DNA of 64,000 nt from Roseimaritima multifibrata. GTDB lineage: Bacteria > Planctomycetota > Planctomycetia > Pirellulales > Pirellulaceae. The DNA is taken from assembly GCF_007741495.1 (NCBI RefSeq), contig NZ_CP036262.1:434001-498000 (forward strand), written 5' to 3'. Position numbers and translations under genes: made by a program. Under the pieces are notes generated by a model. The model was not told the origin of the DNA. It did not search any database and saw nothing but the letters and a program-made list of their open reading frames with translations. This document shows positions 19,339-29,094 of this stretch, piece by piece. Within the stretch, counting starts at the first letter, position 1. Each line of letters opens with the position of its first letter.

Positions 19339-19698
19339 GCTCGATGCCCCTCCATGGCGATCAAGTTCAGAATCAAAGCGAGCGGGGTGATCGGGTCTCG
19401 CGACGAGTAGGACCACCCTGTCATGCTCCGAAATCGGAATTTGGCGCCAGACAGTCCATGGCAAATCGGGAATTCGCGGCAGCCGCAGTCGGCTGCCCCG
19501 GTTGTCTGTGGGTAACCCTTAATGGTCCGCTAACCGGTAAACTTGCACTGGTTGGTATTGCCGGTTTAATCGTGAGCCAAAAGTCCCCGTGCCGTGCCCG
19601 CGCGGCCGAGCTTCCTAAGTGGCATGCTTTGGATGCTACGGTTCGGCATGTTAGGCTGTCGGCACTCTTGTTTTTTACTTTTTGCTTATGGTGAAGTT

Positions 19699-20532
19699 GT
19701 GCAGAATGTTGCCCGCCGTCCCGCAGTCTTGGCGACCGATTTGGATGGGACGCTGATCCCACTGGATCAGGACCCGCAACAGCGGCGGGATCTGCAAATA
19801 CTTGCCGATCTACTGCATGCCGAAACCGTCGGCTTAGTCTTTGTCACGGGCCGGCATTTTGCATCCGTCGAATCCGCGTTTCTCGAATTCGGGCTGCCGC
19901 AGCCCGAGTGGGTGCTGTGCGATGTGGGGACTTCGATCTATGCCCGCCAAGGAGATTCCAATTACGAATTATTGACAGCATACGCCCAGCATCTGGCTGG
20001 CCTGGTCGGGGAGAAGGATGTCGACTGGATAGGGGCTCTGCTGCAAAAGGTTTCCGGATTGCGGATGCAGGAGAGCGAGAAGCAGGGGCCGTATAAGCTC
20101 AGTTTTTATTGCAACGCTGCCGCGGTGGGCGAAAAGGTCCGGCAGATCGAAATGGTTGCCGAGGCAAACGATGCCCCCTATTCGGTGGTCGGGAGTATCG
20201 ATCCGTTTACCCATGATGGCCTGATCGATTTGCTGCCGCGTGGAGTTTCCAAGGCTTACGCGCTGAAGTTTTGGGCGGAGCAGCAGAAGGTGGATCCCGG
20301 GGCAATCCTGTTTGCAGGTGATTCCGGAAACGATCTGGCTGCCCTGACCGCAGGTTATCGAGCCATTTTGGTGCGGAACGCCGCGGCGGATGTCGTCGAA
20401 TCCGTTCAGCAAGCATTGTCGGACAAAGGCCAACAGGACTCCTTTTTTCACGCGACCGAACCGGCGACCAGTGGAGTCCTTCAAGGCGTGCGGAATTATC
20501 TCTCGCCATTTTCGGATTCCCCAAAAGCCTAA
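19699..20532 (+). CDS. HAD-superfamily (type IIB) sugar-phosphate phosphatase, sucrose-phosphatase-like
   Basis: HAD motifs are complete: DLDGT (nucleophile Asp), FVTGR, a conserved Lys in GVSKAYAL and GDSGNDLAAL. The cap and overall layout resemble sucrose-6-phosphate phosphatase and related IIB enzymes, so it likely dephosphorylates a sugar phosphate in the cytoplasm. No sucrose or trehalose synthase is nearby. The start is uncertain. GTG at 19699 puts the first motif near residue 10, as usual, with a weak GGTG upstream. ATG at 19624 would add 25 hydrophobic residues. Confidence 0.8.
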   Translation: MQNVARRPAVLATDLDGTLIPLDQDPQQRRDLQILADLLHAETVGLVFVTGRHFASVESAFLEFGLPQPEWVLCDVGTSIYARQGDSNYELLTAYAQHLAGLVGEKDVDWIGALLQKVSGLRMQESEKQGPYKLSFYCNAAAVGEKVRQIEMVAEANDAPYSVVGSIDPFTHDGLIDLLPRGVSKAYALKFWAEQQKVDPGAILFAGDSGNDLAALTAGYRAILVRNAAADVVESVQQALSDKGQQDSFFHATEPATSGVLQGVRNYLSPFSDSPKA

Positions 20533-20947
20533 GCCCCGTGTCGCCTTTCGCGCGGGACGTGAAGTTGATAGGTGACGGTTTTTGTAGCCTTTCGCTCGGC
20601 GAAAGTAGCTCCAAAAGGACGTTCTTTGGCGGAGCGAAAGGCGACAATCGCGGCGGTAATCTGCAGGCCTGTAAAGACCCCCCGTCAATGTCAAAGCAAC
20701 ACGGAGGGAAACACAATGGGTTGATAATTCGTCACCAATCGATTTCGCGTCCCCCGCGAAAGAAACGCCTCCTTCAAAAAACTGCTTTCGTGGGCACTCG
20801 ACATTCGGTCAGCCCGGCGGGGCGGAGTGAAACGAGAATGCAACCGCTTTCCGAATTCGTTGGGGGTGTCATAATCGGACGTAGAGTGGTTTGTTCTCGA
20901 ACCATTGCTCTCCCCACTGAATCATTCTCGACTTTCAGGAAGACCGG
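20533..20947. other. Gap with family C repeats upstream of glnS
   Basis: Two inverted family C pieces (20536-20650) include GTAGCCTTTCGCTCGGCG and GGCGGAGCGAAAGGCGAC, so the segment can form nested hairpins. The rest (20650-20930) holds no gene I can support and should contain the glnS promoter. Confidence 0.6.
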
Positions 20948-22666
20948 ATGTCCGCCGCCCCTTCAGATCCTGCCGACCGTTCCGATGAGACACCTGCCGC
21001 AGAACGGCTTAATTTTATCGAAGTCGCGATCCAAAAAGACCTGGAATCGGGCCGTTTTAGTGGAGTCCAGACACGCTTCCCGCCTGAGCCCAATGGCTAC
21101 CTGCACATCGGGCATGCCAAAAGTATTTGCCTGAATTTTTCGCTGGCCAAAAAGTACAACGGTGCCTGCAATCTGCGGTTCGATGACACCAATCCAAGCA
21201 AGGAAGAGACCGAGTACGTCGATTCGATCAAAGACGATATTCGCTGGTTAGGGTTTAACTGGGACAACCTCCATTTCGCCAGCGACTATTTCGACCAGCT
21301 GTACGAATGGGCGGTGCAGCTGATTCGATCGGGCGATGCCTACGTTTGCGACCTGGATAGTGAACAGACTCGGCTGTACCGAGGGACCGTCACCGAACCA
21401 GGGAAGAACAGCCCGACTCGAGACCGCTCGGTGGAAGAGAACCTCGATCTGTTTGCGCGAATGAAAGCGGGCGAATTCCCCGAGGGCAGCCATACGCTGC
21501 GAGCCAAAATTGATATGGCTTCGCCCAATCTGAATTTGCGTGATCCGGTGATGTACCGGATCATGAAGGCCCATCATCATCGAACGGGCGATACCTGGAA
21601 GATTTACCCGATGTACGATTGGGCACACGGCGAAAGTGACTCGCTGGAAAAGATCACGTTTTCGATCTGCACTTTGGAGTTCGAGAACCACCGACCGTTG
21701 TATGACTGGTTCTGCAAAAAACTAGAAATCCATCACCCCCGCCAGATTGAATTTGCGCGGCTGAATATGACGTATACGGTGATGAGCAAACGCAAGTTGT
21801 TGGATTTGGTGACGGCCAAGCACGTCAGCGGCTGGGATGATCCGCGGCTGCCCACGATCGTCGGGCTTCGCCGCCGCGGTTACACGCCCGAATCGATTCG
21901 CGATTTTTGTGAAGACATCGGTGTTGCCAAATTTAATAGCACGATCGATGTGGTCAAGTTGGAGAACGCGGTTCGCACCCACCTGAATAAAGTTGCGGAG
22001 CGCCGAATGGCGGTCCTTGATCCGGTCAAGCTGACGCTGACCAACTGGCCTGAAGGCAAAGTTGAAATGATGGAAGCGGTCAACAATCCCGAAGACCCAG
22101 CAGCGGGGACTCGGCAGGTTCCGTTTAGTGGGACCCTTTACATCGAACGCGAAGATTTCCGCGAAGAAGCGCCTCGCAAATACTTCCGTTTAAAGAAAGG
22201 GGGCGCCGTCCGGTTGCGGTATGCGTGCATCATCGATTGTCACGATGTCGTAAAGGACGAAGCTGGCAATGTTGTCGAAATCCTTTGCACCTACGATGAA
22301 GATACTCTCAGTGGTGCAGGGAAATCGGATCGTAAATGCAAAGGGACGATCCACTGGGTCAGTGCCGAACATGCAGCCGAAGTTCCGCTCCGGTTGTACG
22401 ATCGATTGTTCAGTGACGAAAAACCGGAATCGGTCAAAGATGGCGGTTCTTACCTCGATAGTTTGAATCCGGATTCATTGCAGGAAACGACCGCAATGGT
22501 CGAGCCCGCATTGTTGGACGCCGAAGTCGGTGACCGAGTCCAGTTCGAACGAACCGGATACTTCTGCGTCGATCCAGACAGCGTTCCCGGCAAGCCAGTA
22601 TTCAATCGGACAGTAGGTCTGCGAGACAGCTGGGGCAAGATGGAAGCCAAAGGCAAAGTGAACTAG
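20948..22666 (+). CDS. glnS: Glutamine--tRNA ligase
   Basis: The 572-residue class I synthetase attaches Gln to tRNA-Gln. The HIGH box is HIGHAKS in [14 protein letters not shown] and the KMSKS box is VMSKRKL. The anticodon-binding beta-barrels follow, with the C-terminal [20 protein letters not shown] pattern. The length suits the bacterial/eukaryal GlnRS family (about 550-580). ATG at 20948 is preceded by AGGAAG at good spacing. Bacterial GlnRS is generally regarded as having a eukaryal origin. Confidence 0.96.
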   Translation: MSAAPSDPADRSDETPAAERLNFIEVAIQKDLESGRFSGVQTRFPPEPNGYLHIGHAKSICLNFSLAKKYNGACNLRFDDTNPSKEETEYVDSIKDDIRWLGFNWDNLHFASDYFDQLYEWAVQLIRSGDAYVCDLDSEQTRLYRGTVTEPGKNSPTRDRSVEENLDLFARMKAGEFPEGSHTLRAKIDMASPNLNLRDPVMYRIMKAHHHRTGDTWKIYPMYDWAHGESDSLEKITFSICTLEFENHRPLYDWFCKKLEIHHPRQIEFARLNMTYTVMSKRKLLDLVTAKHVSGWDDPRLPTIVGLRRRGYTPESIRDFCEDIGVAKFNSTIDVVKLENAVRTHLNKVAERRMAVLDPVKLTLTNWPEGKVEMMEAVNNPEDPAAGTRQVPFSGTLYIEREDFREEAPRKYFRLKKGGAVRLRYACIIDCHDVVKDEAGNVVEILCTYDEDTLSGAGKSDRKCKGTIHWVSAEHAAEVPLRLYDRLFSDEKPESVKDGGSYLDSLNPDSLQETTAMVEPALLDAEVGDRVQFERTGYFCVDPDSVPGKPVFNRTVGLRDSWGKMEAKGKVN

Positions 22667-22737
22667 CGGATCCGCGAAGGCCTCCCGGCCGGAACCGGCC
22701 TTGCGTTCTAGCATGTACTCTCCGGTCAGCGTGATAT

Positions 22738-22768
22738 TCTTAGCGGAGCGGCGCAAGCCGCCCGGCCA
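22738..22768. repeat. Half of a family B repeat
   Basis: The left arm only (TCTTAGCGGAGCGGCGCAAG CCGCCCGGCCA) is present, without its inverse partner. Confidence 0.6.
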
Positions 22769-22838
22769 CGGATCTTGTCTCGATTCGGTAAGAACCGCCC
22801 AACATTTTGCCGTATCGCCTAGTCGCCAAGCGGCACCG

Positions 22839-23513
22839 CGAATCTGTCGCTGCCTTGCCGTGGCCTGGTGAAAACACGCCACGGTGCATGCCCGAGCAGG
22901 CAACGACGAAGCTGCCCGCCAAGAAACTGGCCAGCAGAAGAATGAGTATTGAGTAATGGAAAATTACAAAATGCAAAAGAACTGACCCGCAAGCCATTTT
23001 GCATTTCTAATTTTCCATTACTCAATACTCATTCTCCTCGTCTCTCGCAGTGCCAGTGGAATCGCCCGCCACGAATCTGTCGCTGCCTTTCCGTGGCCAG
23101 GTGAAAACACTCCACGGCAAGCGGCTGAGCAGGCAACGACGAAACTGGCCAACAGAAGAATGAGTAATGAGTAATGAGAATTACAAAATGCAAAATGACT
23201 GACCCCGCAAGCCATTTTGCATTTCTAATTTTCCATTACTCAATACTCATTCTCCTCGTCTCTCGCACAGCCAGTGGAATCGCCCGCCACGAATCTGTCG
23301 CTGCCTTGCCGTGGCCTGGTGAAAACACTTTACGGCGAGCGGCTGAGCCGACGAAGCTGCTCGCCAAGAAACTGGCCAACAGAAGAATCAGTAATGAGAA
23401 TTACAAAATGCAAAAGAACTGACCCACAAGCCATTTTGCATTTCTCATTCTCCATTACTCAATACTCATTCTCCGATCCTTCACACAGCCAGCGCAGCCT
23501 CCCACCACAAAAC
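22839..23513. repeat. Left family D array: three units with ~40-bp hairpin arms
   Basis: Three units of about 215-235 bp start with CGAATCTGTCGCTGCC at 22839, 23072 and 23290. Each ends in a long hairpin whose arms read GAGTATTGAGTAATGG...AAATGCAAAA and its inverse around a loop containing GACCCGCAAGCC (near 22939-23035, 23156-23256 and 23385-23475). The outer tail at 23464-23513 (CCTTCACACAGCCAGCGCAG) reappears inverted at 25332-25378. Frames through the array are not genes. Confidence 0.9.
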
Positions 23514-23549
23514 GCAGTATCTGAGGCCTTTCCACTAGCTCGCCACTCT

Positions 23550-24119
23550 CTATTCCAGGTGAATGGTATCCATCACCTGGTAGGTAGGACCATGTTTGTC
23601 GAGGAAACTGGCATAGACACAAACCTTGTTAGCGATCATGTGCCCTAATTCACGGTCGGCATTATCGGCGATCCTTTGCTGCAGCTGAGCCGGTTTTCGG
23701 CCTCCGCGGCGAGTTCTACCGAGCGTCAGATGCGGCTGCCAATCGCGGGGCTCGCGTTTGAATCCCAGTTTGGCGAATTCAATTTCTAGTTTTTCGACCA
23801 ATGCGGCCAGAATTGGGCCGCCGTCAGCGATCCCGGCCCATACAATTCGGGGCCGCTCCGCGTTTGGAAATCCGCCCACTCCTGTTAAGTGCAGTTCCGT
23901 TGCCGGGGTTTCCAGACAACAATTACGCACTACCTGACAGACACCGTGGATCCGCGTATTATCGACCTCCCCGAGGAATTTCAGGGTCAAATGCAGATCG
24001 TCCAATGGGACCCAGCGCACGCCGTCTCCCTCGGCTTCGAGAGCTCGGACAAGACTGCGTGCTTCCGACTGGACTTTGGGTTCCATCGGGATCGCGATAA
24101 AGGTGCGGATATCTTTCAT
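23550..24119 (-). CDS. thpR: RNA 2',3'-cyclic phosphodiesterase (2'-5' RNA ligase family)
   Basis: The 189-residue protein belongs to the 2H phosphoesterase superfamily. Both catalytic HxTx motifs are present, H43-L-T-L in DDLHLTLKFLG and H130-L-T-L in WQPHLTLGR. Bacterial members open 2',3'-cyclic phosphates and can ligate tRNA halves in vitro. The start is ATG 24119, where the family motif RTFIAI begins; the frame extends to 24281 without homology. It diverges from the next gene and the pair is enclosed by the inverted family D arrays. Confidence 0.9.
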   Translation of the reverse strand: MKDIRTFIAIPMEPKVQSEARSLVRALEAEGDGVRWVPLDDLHLTLKFLGEVDNTRIHGVCQVVRNCCLETPATELHLTGVGGFPNAERPRIVWAGIADGGPILAALVEKLEIEFAKLGFKREPRDWQPHLTLGRTRRGGRKPAQLQQRIADNADRELGHMIANKVCVYASFLDKHGPTYQVMDTIHLE

Positions 24120-24304
24120 AAGAACAAATCGCGGCAGCGGGAAAAACCTAGGAATACAGGCGGCAAAGGAAGCGGAATGCTCATCAAATGCACGGAACCA
24201 ATGCGGGTCCAAACAACAATGGATGATAGTTTGACGTATCCAACACAAACGCGGCACCCGTCGAAGAGGGGTCGCCCGCAAGGAATCGAATCCGGAGGGA
24301 AACG

Positions 24305-25306
24305 ATGAGCCTACTATCGATGCCTTCCAAACCGTTTCGCCCCCACTGGCTGGTTCGTGGCGGACACATCCAGACCATTTTAGCAGCGGTTCAGAAAGGT
24401 CCAGACCTTCCGTACAAAGCGACTCCGATCGAAGTCCAACTGCGCGACGGCGACCGCCTGGTCATGCACGACGACCGCCCACCTAACTGGCGAGAGGGAT
24501 CGCCATCGATCCTCTTGATCCACGGCCTCTGCGGCTGCCACACATCGGGCTACATGGTCCGCCTTGCCGCCCGCTTTAACGGACTAGGGGTCCGCACATT
24601 TCGGCTGGACATGCGAGGCTGCGGAGCCGCCGCGAACCTTTCGACATCGCTCACCCACGCCGGACGAAGCAATGACATCCTGGATGTCATTATCGAAATC
24701 GCCAAACGGACCATCGCAGGCCCCATCTACGCGATGGGCGTTTCGATGGGCGGAAACCAATTGCTCCGCGGAGTCGGCCGCGTGGGCGCCGGCGAGGACC
24801 CGCTCCCGTCCGACGTCTCCGAACGACTGCAACGGATCGCCGCCGTCGCACCTCCGGTTGATTTACAAAAATGCAGCAACATCATGCAACGGCGGCGAAT
24901 GCGTTTCTACAACTGGTACTTCATCCGCCAGCTACTGCAACGCATCCCCCCACAGATCCGGCAAAGCGAAGCGTTTCAACGCCTCAACCTGTTGCCGCGT
25001 CCCAAAACACTGCGGGAACTGGATGCTCGAATCACAACCCCACTGGGCGGTTTCCGAGACGTCGATGATTACTACTCCTCCGCATCAGCCGCTCCGTACC
25101 TGCACCAAATCAAAACGCCGACGTTGATCCTAACCAGCGCCGACGATCCCATGATCCCGATCACTTCATTCCAGCATACGACGCTGGCCGATTCCATCGA
25201 ATTGGCGGTCACCTCACGAGGCGGACACGTCGGTTACATCTCCCGAGGGACGGAACAGTGGATGGACGATCGGCTGGTGGAATGGTTTTGCCCACAGGCG
25301 AGATAA
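24305..25306 (+). CDS. YheT-like alpha/beta hydrolase
   Basis: The 333-residue protein matches the YheT/EMB8 (UPF0017) alpha/beta-fold hydrolases: FRPHWLVRGGHIQTIL near the N-terminus, LLIHGLCG, the nucleophile elbow GVSMGGN and a C-terminal RGGHVGYI with the presumed catalytic His. It is probably a cytoplasmic esterase or lipase; the substrate is unknown. GGAGGG at 24296-24301 precedes ATG 24305. Confidence 0.9.
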   Translation: MSLLSMPSKPFRPHWLVRGGHIQTILAAVQKGPDLPYKATPIEVQLRDGDRLVMHDDRPPNWREGSPSILLIHGLCGCHTSGYMVRLAARFNGLGVRTFRLDMRGCGAAANLSTSLTHAGRSNDILDVIIEIAKRTIAGPIYAMGVSMGGNQLLRGVGRVGAGEDPLPSDVSERLQRIAAVAPPVDLQKCSNIMQRRRMRFYNWYFIRQLLQRIPPQIRQSEAFQRLNLLPRPKTLRELDARITTPLGGFRDVDDYYSSASAAPYLHQIKTPTLILTSADDPMIPITSFQHTTLADSIELAVTSRGGHVGYISRGTEQWMDDRLVEWFCPQAR

Positions 25307-25331
25307 GATGGCTTTGACGGAAAGAAGGCTG

Positions 25332-25962
25332 GCGGTTTTGTGGTGGGAGGCTGCGCTGGCTGTGTGAAGGATCGGAGAATGAGTATTGAGTAATGGAGAA
25401 TTAGAAATGCAAAATGGCTTGCGGGTTAGCTCTTTTGCATTTTGTAATTCTCATTACTCATTACTCATTCTTTTGTTGGCCAGATTTCTTGGCGGGCAGC
25501 TTCGTCCTTGCATGCTCGGGCATGCACCGTGGAATGATTTTCACCAGGCCACGGCAAGGCAGCGACAGATTCGTGGCGGGCGATTCCACTGGCCGTGGGA
25601 GAGCCGAGGAGAATGAGTATTGAGTAATGGAAAATGAGAAATGCAAAATGGCTTGCGGGCCAGTTCTTTTGCATTTTGTAATTCTCCATTACTCAATACT
25701 CATTTTTCTGTTGGGCAGCTTCGTCGTTGCATGCTCAGCCGCTCGCCGTGGAATGTTTTCACCAGGCCACGGCAGGATACGCCAGATTCGCTGTGGGCGA
25801 TTCCGCTGGCTGTGCGAGAGACCGGAGAATGAGTATTGAGTAATGGAAAATTAGAAATGCAAAATGGCTTGCAGGTCAGCTCTTTTGCATTTTGTAATTC
25901 TCATTACTCAATACTCATTCTTCTGTTGGCCAGCTTTGTCGTTGCCTGCGCAGCCGCTTGCC
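25332..25962. repeat. Right family D array: three units in inverted orientation
   Basis: This array is the reverse complement of the 22839-23513 array in layout. It starts with GGAGGCTGCGCTGGCTGTGT (the inverse of the left array's outer tail) and holds three hairpins (about 25377-25470, 25612-25705 and 25827-25922) with arms GAATGAGTATTGAGTAATGG, separated by linkers with ACGGCAAGGCAGCGACAG. The two arrays make an inverted repeat of over 600 bp around two genes. Confidence 0.9.
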
Positions 25963-25971
25963 ATCGCCAGG

Positions 25972-26922
25972 CTACTTGGTGCGAAACAGTTCGCTGATCG
26001 ATTGATCGTGATGGATTCGCTTGATCGCGGTTGCTAGTAGTGGAGCGACCGACAGCTGACGCGTGATGGGCAGTTGCTTTTCTGCTGGCAATGGCAGCGT
26101 GTTGGTGATCGCGATCGAATCGATCGGAGCATTTTGAATCCGCTCGATTGCGGGACCACAGAAAATCCCATGCGTCGCCGCGATGTGGATCTCGGATGCT
26201 CCATGTTCGCGGACCAGTCGAGCCGCACCGCAGATGCTGCCTGCGGTGCTGATCATGTCGTCGAACATGAGGACACGTTTGCCTTCGACGGGACCGCCGA
26301 TGACGGTCGTCTGTTGGACTTCCAGAGCACTGGTGCGGCGTTTGTGGAGGATTGCCAATGTTCCTCCCAGCCGTTTGGCGTGCCCGCTTGCTCGTTTGAT
26401 ACTTCCCTCGTCCGGGCTGACGACAACGATGTCATCTCCGAATAAGTTCTGCTGGAGGAAGTAATCGTTCAGGACAGGAGCTGCGTACAAGTGGTCGACA
26501 GGGACATCAAAGAAGCCCTGGACCTGAGCTGCATGCAGGTCCATCGTCAGAACGCGGTCGGCGCCAGCTCGGGTGATCAGGTTGGCGACCAGTTTCGCCG
26601 TGATCGGAACGCGCCCCTCGTCTTTGCGGTCTTGTCGCGCATATCCGAAGTACGGGATGACCGGAGTGATTCGCGCTGCACTGGCTCGTTTGCAGCAGTC
26701 GATCATGATCAACAGTTCCATCAAACTGTCGTTGACCGGTGGGCAAGTCGGCTGGATCAAAAACACATCACGTCCGCGGACGTCTTCGTCCAGCTTGCAG
26801 AAATTCTCTCCGTCAGGGAATTTCCCAAGCGTGATCGCGGCAGGCGCTAGGTGCAGGTGGTCACAGATTTCGGTCGCAAGGTCGGGGTTTGAGCGACCGC
26901 TAAAGATTTTTAGTTCACGCAT
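25972..26922 (-). CDS. prs: Ribose-phosphate pyrophosphokinase
   Basis: The 316-residue enzyme makes PRPP from ribose 5-phosphate and ATP for nucleotide, His and Trp synthesis. Signatures include KIFSGRSNPDLA at the start, the ATP-loop PYFGYARQDRK, MDLHAAQVQGFF and the PRPP loop FDDMISTAGS. ATG 26922 is the family start, and its first bases overlap the stop of the upstream uridylyltransferase gene by 8 bp, so translation is probably coupled. A glmU-prs order is also known in Bacillus. Confidence 0.95.
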   Translation of the reverse strand: MRELKIFSGRSNPDLATEICDHLHLAPAAITLGKFPDGENFCKLDEDVRGRDVFLIQPTCPPVNDSLMELLIMIDCCKRASAARITPVIPYFGYARQDRKDEGRVPITAKLVANLITRAGADRVLTMDLHAAQVQGFFDVPVDHLYAAPVLNDYFLQQNLFGDDIVVVSPDEGSIKRASGHAKRLGGTLAILHKRRTSALEVQQTTVIGGPVEGKRVLMFDDMISTAGSICGAARLVREHGASEIHIAATHGIFCGPAIERIQNAPIDSIAITNTLPLPAEKQLPITRQLSVAPLLATAIKRIHHDQSISELFRTK

Positions 26923-27673
26923 TGGACGAGTACCCCATCGCTCGCATGGTCGTGTCGACAAGCTGTAGCTCACTACGGTTGTTAATGCTCAAGGATTCGC
27001 ATTCCTGAAGCACCGGAAGGGCTTCGACCGTATGCCCGGCTTGGCGGAGCAAGGCGACGGTGTCGGTGAGGTAGAACTCACCTTGGGCATTGTTGTTTTG
27101 AAGTTGGTCCAGCGCTTTCAGTAGTGCTGGGCCGTCAAATAAGTACGTGCTCATGTTGACTTCGGTGATCGCACGCTGCTCTTCGCTGGCGTCTTTCTCT
27201 TCGACGATCCCCGTGAAGTCTCCTTGGGCATTCCTGACGATTCGACCAAGGCCTTGTGGATCGTCTTTTTTAAGCGTCCCCAGCAGGAGCCCAGGTCGTG
27301 TGTTGCGGAAATGAGTAAGCAGTTTTTCCAGGCTGGACGCCTGCAGCAACGGCGAATCTCCAGCGACCACGATGACCGGTCCCTTGTGGTCTGCTAGCAA
27401 TGAGCGGCAGACTTGAACGGCATGCCCGGTCCCCAGTTGTTGCTCTTGGAGCACAAACTGGATCGATTCGGAGCGTCCGTTTAGTTCGGCTTGAACATCG
27501 TCGGCTCGGTGGCCCACGACGACGATTTGGTCGGTAATCCCTGCAGCTGACAAAGCATCTAAGACAAAGTGGATCATCGGTCGATCACACACCGGGCAGA
27601 GGACCTTGGGGAGGTCGCTTTGCATGCGGGTCCCTTTGCCAGCGGCCAAAACCACTGCGACTTCTCCAGCCAT
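26915..27673 (-). CDS. GlmU-like nucleotidyltransferase, N-terminal domain only
   Basis: The 252-residue protein has the sugar-nucleotidyltransferase signature VVLAAGKGTRMQSDLPKVL and EQQLGTGHAV, as in the UDP-GlcNAc pyrophosphorylase half of GlmU. It ends where a bifunctional GlmU would begin its left-handed beta-helix acetyltransferase domain, so glucosamine 1-phosphate acetylation must come from another protein, if the pathway is the usual one. ATG 27673 follows AGGTAGAAAG. The last codons overlap prs. A different NDP-sugar substrate is possible. Confidence 0.85.
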   Translation of the reverse strand: MAGEVAVVLAAGKGTRMQSDLPKVLCPVCDRPMIHFVLDALSAAGITDQIVVVGHRADDVQAELNGRSESIQFVLQEQQLGTGHAVQVCRSLLADHKGPVIVVAGDSPLLQASSLEKLLTHFRNTRPGLLLGTLKKDDPQGLGRIVRNAQGDFTGIVEEKDASEEQRAITEVNMSTYLFDGPALLKALDQLQNNNAQGEFYLTDTVALLRQAGHTVEALPVLQECESLSINNRSELQLVDTTMRAMGYSSNA

Positions 27674-27978
27674 TTACTTTCTACCTGTTAATGTCCGGTT
27701 CACACCCTGCAAGGTGTGCCGATAGGTACGGGAATGGGGGGGGCTTTTTCAAATTTCCGTGGTCGGCTGTCCGGCAGAGGACAGCCCAAGTCCTCGTAGT
27801 GTCGCATCTTGTACCGTCTGCCGACAACCGGACGCCTTCAAGGTTTCTTAAAGAACGAGCGGGGGAAGGATGGACGATCGATTTCCGGTCTAGCGGCGAA
27901 CCCCCGTTTCTCGTCAGAATAGGCCGATAACGATACGAACAAGAAATCTTGCTTGCTCCCCTCCAAGGATGGTTGTCG
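27674..27978. other. Divergent intergenic region with a small hairpin
   Basis: It separates the glmU-like gene from the acyltransferase gene and should hold both promoters. A perfect 8-bp stem (GGCTGTCC at 27765-27772, GGACAGCC at 27779-27786) encloses a 6-base loop. No gene seen. Confidence 0.5.
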
Positions 27979-28914
27979 ATGCGTCGCCGGATGCAGCATT
28001 TACTGGAATATGTAGTGGTTCGCCTGCTAATTGCAGTCGTCCAGACATTGCCTGAAGATCGCGCGAACCGCTGCTGCCATGGTGCCGCCTGGCTGCTAAG
28101 CGACGTCTTTAACGTGCGAGGAAAGACGGTCGAGGCGAATTTGGAACGCGTTTTCCCCGACCAGGGGGATCTCAGGCGGGTCGAGATGCGGCGGGCGATG
28201 TGGCACCATCTGCTGTTGATGATCTGCGAAATCGCTTGGGCACCGCGAAGATTGCACCGCAGCAACTGGAAACAGCACATTCATTTTCCAGCGGGAGACG
28301 CCTGTTTACGCCCCATGCTCAGTTCGCGTCCCGCGGTGGTCGTTTCCGGTCATTTCGGGAATTTTGAAATGGGCGGGTATGTCAACGGTTTGATCGGGAT
28401 TTCAACGCTGACGATCGCTCGGAAGCTCGATAACCCCCACTTACATCGATACATCACCCGTTTTCGAGCCGCCAAAGGGCAGCGGCTGATCGATAAGAAC
28501 GGGTGTGCACCTGAAATTGATCGCCATTTAGCCCAGGGCGGGATTCTGACTTTGCTAGCCGATCAGCACGGAGGCGAACGAGGTTGTTGGGTCGATTTCC
28601 TGGGGCATCCAGCTTCCTGCCATAAAGGGCTAGCCCTTTTTTCGCTGACTTCAAAAGCCCCCATGATGGTCGGCTATACGCAGCGATACGACGGGCCCAT
28701 GCGATTCATCCAAGGAGCTACCGGGTTTCTGGACCCACTGTCGGACGATCCCGCAGCAGGCGGAGTCCGCCCGATGACGGCTTGGTACAACGACCGTCTA
28801 GCCGAAGTCGTGTTGAAGTGCCCCGAGCAATATTGGTGGCTTCACCGACGCTGGCGTCCAAAACCCAAAAGAGTTCGCCCAGCCAAACCGGTCGCCCCCG
28901 CAAAGGCCGCCTAG
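27979..28914 (+). CDS. LpxL/HtrB-type lysophospholipid acyltransferase
   Basis: The 311-residue protein matches the lipid A biosynthesis lauroyl/myristoyl acyltransferase family. It has a catalytic-type H-x4-E motif in SGHFGNFEMGG, the GILTLLADQHGGERG segment and a C-terminal PEQYWWLHRRWRPKP, as in HtrB proteins. It should transfer an acyl chain to a lipid A precursor or other lipid at the inner membrane, in keeping with Gram-negative-type envelopes of planctomycetes. ATG 27979 has AAGGA about ten bases upstream; a TTG at 27949 is less likely. Confidence 0.85.
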   Translation: MRRRMQHLLEYVVVRLLIAVVQTLPEDRANRCCHGAAWLLSDVFNVRGKTVEANLERVFPDQGDLRRVEMRRAMWHHLLLMICEIAWAPRRLHRSNWKQHIHFPAGDACLRPMLSSRPAVVVSGHFGNFEMGGYVNGLIGISTLTIARKLDNPHLHRYITRFRAAKGQRLIDKNGCAPEIDRHLAQGGILTLLADQHGGERGCWVDFLGHPASCHKGLALFSLTSKAPMMVGYTQRYDGPMRFIQGATGFLDPLSDDPAAGGVRPMTAWYNDRLAEVVLKCPEQYWWLHRRWRPKPKRVRPAKPVAPAKAA

Positions 28915-28942
28915 CGTCACCGTCCAGAAACGAGCATAAAAA

Positions 28943-29028
28943 TCTTAGCGGAGCGGCGCGAGCCGCCCGGCACATGCATTGTGATTTCTAGGCGGATTGC
29001 CGGACGGCTCGCGCCGTTCCGCTAAGAA
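28943..29028. repeat. Family B palindromic repeat
   Basis: Arms TCTTAGCGGAGCGGCGCGAG and CGGCTCGCGCCGTTCCGCTA flank CATGCATTGTGATTTCTAGG. It lies between convergent genes. Confidence 0.85.
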
Positions 29029-29094
29029 AGTAGACGGCATTGGTCACATGCCGTGTCACTCCGCCTCTGCGTTACCGTTTAACTCTGGCCGTCT

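Noticed and set aside
22819-23422. Hydrophobic frames such as SSFAFCNFPLL in the family D arrays
   Set aside because: They are translations of the palindromic repeat and recur in both orientations.
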